Below are positions 21,191-25,444 of a stretch of 25,444 nucleotides of DNA, one piece after another (position 1 is the stretch's first letter; each line of letters starts with the position of its first letter). Source of the stretch: an uncultured bacterium (GTDB lineage: Bacteria; Verrucomicrobiota; Kiritimatiellia; RFP12; UBA1067). The notes beneath the pieces were generated by a model. It saw only the letters and a list, made by a program, of their open reading frames with translations, searched no databases and was not told the origin of the DNA. The stretch is taken from assembly GCA_902779075.1 (NCBI GenBank), contig CACZAK010000195.1:1-25444 (forward strand), written 5' to 3'. Made by a program: the position numbers and the translations under genes.

Positions 21191-21793
21191 TCAATCCCCG
21201 TACTCCGCCTCCAGGGCGGTGATCATGCGCCCGACGCGCAGTTTTATAAGGCCGATGTAGTTTTTCGTCACGCCGAAGCGGGCGGCGACTTCGCCGATGG
21301 GGCGTTCCTCAAGGACGTATGCGCGGTAGATTTCGCGCGTTTGCTCGGTAAGTGCGGTCTTGGTGAGCGCGTGTTCCACCGCCGCCTCATGGCGGGCGAG
21401 GCGCCACTTGGCGTCAATGACCGCCGCCACCTCTGGCTCCACGGAAGGTTCATCCTTCAGCGTGGCGAGCGGTATGTTGTCCGCTCCGCCGCGCACCTGT
21501 GCCTTGCGCCAGCGACTGACGAGTTCGCGGCGGATCATCGTCGCGAGGTAGCAACGGAACTTTCCGGCGTCGGCGCGGTAAACGCCGCCGCGCAGCACGT
21601 TCACGAGTTTTGCGAAGATGTCCTGCGCCACGTCCTCCGACTCGTCCCGCGCGCCAAGCCCCTCTGCGAATTTGCGTATGGCGGGTGCATACAGCTCAAA
21701 GAGACGCACCCACGCCGTTTCGTCGGACTGTCCCGTAGTCTGTGCGGCAATTCTCGCGAGCAGCGTGGCTGGAGTGTCTGGGAAATCCGCCAT
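21191..21793 (-). CDS. ECF-type RNA polymerase sigma factor
   Basis: The protein is 200 aa. A region-2-like segment (WVRLFELYAPAIRKFAEGLG, DVAQDIFAKLVN) and a region-4-like segment (LTEQTREIYRAYVLEERPIG, EVAARFGVTKNYIGLIKLRV) are present. These bind core polymerase and the -10/-35 elements of target promoters. The start at 21793 is preferred because GGAGG lies seven bases upstream. An ATG at 21799 would overlap the kinase stop as ATGA, but has GGAGG only one base before it. It follows the Ser/Thr kinase gene, so kinase signalling may control sigma activity. No anti-sigma factor is visible. Targets are unknown; the TPR/FGE gene 338 bases downstream on the same strand is the nearest candidate. 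Confidence 0.85.
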   Translation of the reverse strand: MADFPDTPATLLARIAAQTTGQSDETAWVRLFELYAPAIRKFAEGLGARDESEDVAQDIFAKLVNVLRGGVYRADAGKFRCYLATMIRRELVSRWRKAQVRGGADNIPLATLKDEPSVEPEVAAVIDAKWRLARHEAAVEHALTKTALTEQTREIYRAYVLEERPIGEVAARFGVTKNYIGLIKLRVGRMITALEAEYGD

Positions 21794-21795
21794 TG

Positions 21796-22782
21796 TCATT
21801 CCTCCGGGATGCAGGACGGTATGGAATAAAGGTCGTCGGTGCGTATCGTGTCCGTGTCTTTGCGGAGATGCAGGACGGCGAAGACGGCGGCGGCGAATAC
21901 GAGCGCGGCGGCGAGAATGATTCCGATCATGCGGATTGAAATCCGCCGACCCGCCTTGTGCGAATCGCCGTCCAGCATTTGCGCCATCGGCGCAAGCGGT
22001 ATCGGGCGTTCGCGCGGATCTTCGGCGAGCAGCCGCTGCAGGACTTCCCGCCACACGGGGTTGAAGGGGTCGAGCAGCATCCATACATTCGGCCGGTTCT
22101 CGTACCATACACCCGTCAGAAGCCGGAAGAACACGACGCCAAGCGAATAGGCGTCGGTGGCGGGCGTCGCGTCTTCGCCGCGCTTCACCTCCGGAGCGAT
22201 GTACCCCGAAGTGCCCAAGATCAGTTTGCCCGTTGTCTCACCTTGCGAGGCGACGGTGTGGTCGATGGCGAGGTCGCGGCGCAGTTCCCCGCTGAAGAAG
22301 CGCGACACGCCGAAATCGCTCAGCACAATGCCACCGTTGGAATCGAGAAGGATGTTTCCGGGTTTTATGTCGCGGTGTACGATGCCGGCCGCGTGGATGT
22401 AGTCGAGCGCGGAGCACAGCTGTGCGAACCAGCGGGCGAGGTGTTCCTCGTCCGCGCCGCCGGGCTCGAGGTCGGCGAGGGTATAGGCGTCGCCGTCCTT
22501 GTACAGCACAAGATCCATCACGAAGTACGGCGTATGCGTGGACTCCTCCACGTCAAGGTCGAACACGCGCACGAGGTTCGGATGCCTGAGGCGCGCCAGG
22601 ACGCGGCCCTCCGCGAGAAAGCGTTCCTTCAGCAAATCGGCGTGTCCGTGGTCGAGCGTGAACGTCTTGAGCGCGTAGTGGACGCCCAGTTTCTCGTGCT
22701 CCACCTCGTAAACCGCGCCCATTCCGCCCCGGCCAAGGGGGCGGACGATGCGGTATGCGCCGATTCTCTCGATTTGCTCCAT
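21796..22782 (-). CDS. membrane Ser/Thr protein kinase (Hanks-type)
   Basis: The protein is 328 aa. It has the kinase landmarks: GRGGMG loop (17-22), catalytic Lys39 in YALK, HRDIKPGN (136-143), DFG (156-158) and APE (196-198). All catalytic residues are present, so activity is expected. A single membrane helix (about 285-306) follows, leaving only about 22 residues outside, so no extracellular sensor domain is evident. Its stop lies beside the ECF sigma gene's start, implying an operon in which the kinase may phosphorylate or signal to the sigma factor. This arrangement is known in PVC bacteria. The ATG at 22782 has only a weak AAGGCG ahead of it. Confidence 0.9.
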   Translation of the reverse strand: MEQIERIGAYRIVRPLGRGGMGAVYEVEHEKLGVHYALKTFTLDHGHADLLKERFLAEGRVLARLRHPNLVRVFDLDVEESTHTPYFVMDLVLYKDGDAYTLADLEPGGADEEHLARWFAQLCSALDYIHAAGIVHRDIKPGNILLDSNGGIVLSDFGVSRFFSGELRRDLAIDHTVASQGETTGKLILGTSGYIAPEVKRGEDATPATDAYSLGVVFFRLLTGVWYENRPNVWMLLDPFNPVWREVLQRLLAEDPRERPIPLAPMAQMLDGDSHKAGRRISIRMIGIILAAALVFAAAVFAVLHLRKDTDTIRTDDLYSIPSCIPEE

Positions 22783-22819
22783 CTGCAACCGATTCGCCTT
22801 TTATTGCGGAAGGGCATAA

Positions 22820-22847
22820 ATTATATCAAAATCGCCGCCGCGTGCAA
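22820..22847 (-). promoter_or_regulatory. promoter of the kinase/sigma operon
   Basis: On the minus strand: TTGCAC, 16 bp, TATAAT. It lies about 40 bases before the kinase ATG. The diverging plus-strand gene has a weaker candidate -10 (TAAACT) near 22895. Confidence 0.6.
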
Positions 22848-22935
22848 AAGGCAAATCGGAGAAGTGGGGCATGGACAACTGCGCCGGCATCTGGTAAACT
22901 ATTGCGGTCCGTTTTCAAAGAAAGGAAGAGTCAAG

Positions 22936-23540
22936 ATGAAGAAACTGGTTATATCAGCGCTGGCGTTCGCGTCCGTTGCCGCATTCGCGGAGAAGGTCGC
23001 CATCAAATTTGAACTGCCCCCGCCCCATTCGAGCGGCACGCCGAAGGAAATCAAGAGCGACAACCTCGAGAAGGACCGCGGTCCGGGCAAGCTCCGTCCG
23101 CCGATCATGGTCGAGCCGGAGTACGCGAAGAAGCTCACCACGGAGGATACGAAGGTGACGACCTCCGAGGAGGCCGTGACGGGCGAGAACGAGTACGTGG
23201 TCGACGGCGACAAGACGCCGGATGCGACGTGCATGCTCCAGCTCCCCAGCGGCGTGCAGTGGGTGCAGCTCGACCTCGGCGCCGAGCACGAGATCTCCGC
23301 CGTGTGCGTGTGGCACGACCAGGGCGACGAGCGCGTGTACAAGGACGTGATCATGCAGATATCGAACGACCCGAAGTTCAAGGAGGGCGTGACGACGATC
23401 TTCAACAACGACCACGATGACTCCGCCAAGCTCGGCACGAAGGGCAAGGACAAGGAGTACCGCGAGCGCAACGATACTCGAACGGGTCCACCAGCGAGCC
23501 GATCAACAACTACATTGAGATCGAAGTGTTCGGGAAGTAA
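22936..23540 (+). pseudogene. secreted discoidin-like (F5/8C) domain protein, frameshifted
   Basis: ATG at 22936 with AAAGGAAGAG upstream and a signal peptide (MKKLVISALAFASVAAFAEK). The following 170 residues include VTGENEYVVDGDKTPDATCM, WVQLDLGAEHEISAVCVWHD and VIMQISNDPKFKEGV. This is the pattern of F5/8 type C-like carbohydrate-binding domains. After KEYRERN the frame shifts. The other frame encodes RYSNGSTSEPINNYIEIEVFGK and stops at 23538-23540, which is the expected end of such a domain. Roughly 20-30 residues that normally connect the two (typically with a V-A-RYVRLY strand) are missing. An internal deletion therefore broke the gene. If uncorrected, translation continues in the wrong frame into the next gene to 23682. 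Confidence 0.75.
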
Positions 23541-24209
23541 GTGTCCCGCATTGCAGACATCGCATTGGAGTTTTCGGGACGCGGCGGCAAGCGATTGCGG
23601 CCGCGTCTTTGTCAGGCGGTATACGAAGCGCTGGGCGGCGGTCGCGGGGCGACCGCCCTACCGGACGGTATCTCGGCGGTGATGGAGGCGGTGGAGTGTT
23701 TCCACAAGGCGTCGCTGATCCACGACGACATCGAGGACGGTGACGAGGAGCGGTACGGCCGGTCGACCGTCTGGAAGGAACACGGCGTGCCCGTGGCGAT
23801 CGCCGTGGGCGACTGGCTCGTGGCGCGTGGCTACAACCTGATCGCCCGGAGCGGCTTCGCGCGCGCCGCGCAGATGCTCGATGTCACGACCGCGTCGCAC
23901 CTGCGCCTCTGCGAAGGACAGGGGGACGACCTGCTAGGGGTGTCCGGCACGGAAGAGTATGTTTCCGTGTGCGCGCGCAAGACGGGCGAGGCGTTCGCCC
24001 TCGCCGCCCAGCTGGGTGCGCTCGCGGCCGGTGCGGACGACGAACCCTACCGCCGCTGGGGTCTCGCCTACGGCGTCCTGTTCCAGATCAACGACGACAT
24101 TGCCGATGTGGGCGAATCCGACGGACTTCGCGCCCTGAAGGCCGAGTGGGAAGACCGCCTCGCCGCGATTTCGCGTGAAATCGGCTTCGATTGTACCATT
24201 AATTGCTAG
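23541..24209 (+). CDS. polyprenyl synthetase-like protein, shortened
   Basis: The protein is 222 aa, starting at a GTG directly after the upstream stop. The family motifs are present: GGKRLRP near the N-terminus, the first Asp-rich motif as DDIED (residue about 66), KTGEAF, and the second Asp-rich motif FQINDDIAD. These bind Mg-diphosphate in enzymes that extend isoprenoid chains (IspA/IspB class). The protein is much shorter than the usual 290-350 aa: about 20-30 residues are missing before GGKRLRP and most of the C-terminal helices after DDIAD. A GC palindrome is translated in frame as GGGRGATALP between the first helix and the DDIED helix. The product may be inactive or a diverged short form. 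The start and boundary with the broken upstream gene are uncertain. Confidence 0.7.
   Translation: MSRIADIALEFSGRGGKRLRPRLCQAVYEALGGGRGATALPDGISAVMEAVECFHKASLIHDDIEDGDEERYGRSTVWKEHGVPVAIAVGDWLVARGYNLIARSGFARAAQMLDVTTASHLRLCEGQGDDLLGVSGTEEYVSVCARKTGEAFALAAQLGALAAGADDEPYRRWGLAYGVLFQINDDIADVGESDGLRALKAEWEDRLAAISREIGFDCTINC
23635..23663. repeat. REP-like palindrome, stem variant, inside CDS
   Basis: GGCGGTCG-CGGGG-CGACCGCC and tail CTACCG. The loop and tail equal those of the 6268-type elements, but the stem bases differ with pairing kept. It encodes GRGATALP in the polyprenyl synthetase-like protein. Confidence 0.75.
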
Positions 24210-24284
24210 CAATTTGAGGGGGGGGATCCGCCCGTAAAGCAAGAAGCAATGGCGCGGAATTCTGCCTATCGCGGAATTATGCCC

Positions 24285-24313
24285 TTGCGTCCGGTGAAAT
24301 GGTTTGGTATCAT
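24285..24313 (+). promoter_or_regulatory. sigma-70 promoter of the Rpn gene
   Basis: TTGCGT, 17 bp, TATCAT. The predicted start is near 24320, and the ATG at 24325 follows, so the leader is only about five bases long. Confidence 0.6.
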
Positions 24314-24324
24314 TCCGCTGTCCG

Positions 24325-25173
24325 ATGAAAAATAGGCGAAACATATCCGATGCGGCCGAGAGCGCAGGGGAGCGCGACCTTCAGGAGAAGATCGACGCCT
24401 TCTGTCTGATGGACGACAAGTTCATGCGCAAGTGCCTTGAGAAGGCACGTGCGTCTGTGCAGTTCATCGTGCGGGCCTTGCTGGGCGACGACTCGCTCGT
24501 CGTCAGGGAGTTCTCGACGCAGCGGACGGTCGCGAACCTGCAGGGACGCGGCGCGACGCTCGATATCTACGCCGTCGACGGCAGGGGCCGCGAGATCGAC
24601 ATCGAGATTCAGAACGACCTTTCCGACGCAGACACGCGCCGCGCGCGCTGGTATTCCGCGCTTCTCGACGCGAACAGCCTTAAGGCGGGCGAGGACCCGC
24701 GCAGCCTGCGCGAGACTTACGTGATCTTCATCACGCGCGGCGACTACTTCGGCGGAGGCAAAGAGTTGAGGGAGTTCGTCCGAATTGACAAGTTTGACGG
24801 AAAATGCCTTGGCGACGGCACGACCATCATCTACGTGAACGGCGAGAGCGAGAGTAACACTCGAGTCGGCAGGTTGGTTCACGACCTGCGCTGTAGCAAT
24901 CCTGACGAGATGTATTCCAAGACGCTTGCAAATCAAGTGAGACGATTCAAAACGACAAAAGAAGGGAGAAAGGCAATGAGCGAGGTTCTCGAAAAAATGT
25001 GCGCGGAGGAGCGTATGGCCGGCAAACGCGAGGGTAAGCGCGAGGGCAAGATAGAAGGTCTGCTCGCGGCTGCGAAGCGCATGGTTCAGAGCGGACTCGC
25101 TACGCTCGACCAGGTGGTCACAACGCTGAAGCTTGATAAGGCACAGGAGCGCGCCTTGCGCGCGATGCTGTAG
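24325..25173 (+). CDS. Rpn family PD-(D/E)XK nuclease
   Basis: The protein is 282 aa. The start at 24325 fits the promoter just upstream. The N-terminal PD-(D/E)XK nuclease fold of the Rpn/transposase-like PDDEXK_2 family is indicated by the helix with KFMRKCLEKARASVQFIVRA, then LDIYAVDGRGREIDIEIQN. Its D80 and E94-x-Q96 correspond to the family's catalytic D and ExQ. The C-terminal part has the usual basic GKREGKIEG repeat and a helical end (GLLAAAKRMVQSGLATLDQV). Rpn proteins promote recombination by nicking or cutting DNA, and some act in phage defence. It is intact and monocistronic. Its placement next to broken genes could reflect its own mutagenic activity, but that is speculation. Confidence 0.85.
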   Translation: MKNRRNISDAAESAGERDLQEKIDAFCLMDDKFMRKCLEKARASVQFIVRALLGDDSLVVREFSTQRTVANLQGRGATLDIYAVDGRGREIDIEIQNDLSDADTRRARWYSALLDANSLKAGEDPRSLRETYVIFITRGDYFGGGKELREFVRIDKFDGKCLGDGTTIIYVNGESESNTRVGRLVHDLRCSNPDEMYSKTLANQVRRFKTTKEGRKAMSEVLEKMCAEERMAGKREGKREGKIEGLLAAAKRMVQSGLATLDQVVTTLKLDKAQERALRAML

Positions 25174-25222
25174 CTGGTGGAATGCGATAATACACCGTCT
25201 TTCACAAAAAGGAGAATTCATC

Positions 25223-25444
25223 ATGAACCTCAACCGCCGTCAGTTCCTCGGCGCCGCCTCGGCCGCCGCGTTTCCGTTCATTTTTCCCGCATACGCGGGG
25301 TTGAACGTGCGCAAGTACGCCGCCAACGAGAAGGTCAACGTGGGCGTGATCGGCATCGGCCGCATCTCGACTACGATGGACATCCCGCTCGCGATCAAGT
25401 TCACCAACCTCTGCCGCTTCACGGCGGTGTGTGACCTCGACTCC
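25223..25444 (+). CDS. Gfo/Idh/MocA-type oxidoreductase, 3'-truncated by window
   Basis: ATG at 25223 with AAAAAGGAG upstream. The first 74 residues show a Tat-like signal (NRRQFLGAASAAAFPFIFPA), then VNVGVIGIGRIS, the NAD(P)-binding Rossmann loop GxGxxx, and a following strand CRFTAVCDLD. This start is typical of exported Gfo/Idh/MocA sugar dehydrogenases of PVC bacteria and Bacteroidota. Only the beginning lies in the window, so the substrate cannot be inferred. Confidence 0.8.
   Translation, partial: MNLNRRQFLGAASAAAFPFIFPAYAGLNVRKYAANEKVNVGVIGIGRISTTMDIPLAIKFTNLCRFTAVCDLDS

Noticed and set aside
20654..21829. 391-codon plus-strand frame
   Set aside because: Antisense to the sigma factor and leader region, with no start signals or domain pattern.
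21958..22935. Upstream part of the long plus-strand frame reaching 23682
   Set aside because: It is antisense to the Ser/Thr kinase. The true start is 22936 with a ribosome-binding site and signal peptide.
24210..24284. Possible terminator or RNA gene after the polyprenyl synthetase-like gene
   Set aside because: There is a run of G and partial repeats (GCGGAATT twice) but no clear stem with a T-tail and no known RNA pattern.
1..25444. tRNA or rRNA genes
   Set aside because: No cloverleaf signature (GGTTCGAATCC-type arm) or rRNA conserved segment was noticed on either strand by eye. A tRNAscan run would settle it.

Overview
The window looks like chromosomal DNA of an anaerobic, host- or sediment-associated PVC-group bacterium, most likely Kiritimatiellota or Lentisphaerae. 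That is inferred from the gene mix: a β-strand-repeat surface protein, a GH88/DUF4861 secreted glycosidase, a formylglycine-enzyme-like protein, a Ser/Thr kinase overlapping an ECF sigma factor gene, DUF4143, Rpn and AAA-ATPase-like genes, and GC-palindromic repeats read in frame inside proteins. No rRNA, tRNA, CRISPR array or integrase gene was seen.

Layout. 1-1579 is the 3' part of a large surface-protein gene. 1600-16160 is an accessory island. 16283-18286 is a secreted glycosidase. 18250-19018 (minus) is a broken AAA-ATPase/nuclease gene. 19105-22782 (minus) holds a kinase and sigma factor gene pair and a secreted TPR/FGE-like protein. 22936-25444 (plus) holds a broken discoidin-like gene, a shortened polyprenyl synthase gene, an Rpn nuclease and the start of a Gfo/Idh/MocA oxidoreductase.

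The island is the part worth attention. Seven times (about 1926, 4363, 6323, 8428, 9311, 10409 and 12769) a block of about 95 bp recurs between genes. Each block has a terminator-like hairpin followed by a close match to a sigma-54 promoter, TGGCAYG-N4-TTGCT, with exactly 10 bp between the GG and GC. Each block is followed by a different cargo: an ankyrin-like protein; a mini-FtsK motor; an operon with an ADP-ribosylglycohydrolase; a small acidic protein; a stand-alone DnaA domain IV protein with a membrane protein; a 135-aa unknown; and a degraded AAA/ankyrin/MoxR/VWA group. Several units end in the same 135-aa gene family (intact, frameshifted, or as 3' remnants), often followed by a GC palindrome. 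The first two units also share a second layer: a sigma-70 promoter, a small ORF and an AT-rich gene with a GESHY-type motif.

I read the island as a set of recombining, sigma-54-driven, moron-like cassettes, probably serving biological conflict or stress. The promoter and repeat structure is seen directly; the conflict role is inference. Many genes around the window carry internal deletions or frameshifts, including loss of catalytic motifs, so the locus is either decaying or the assembly needs checking.
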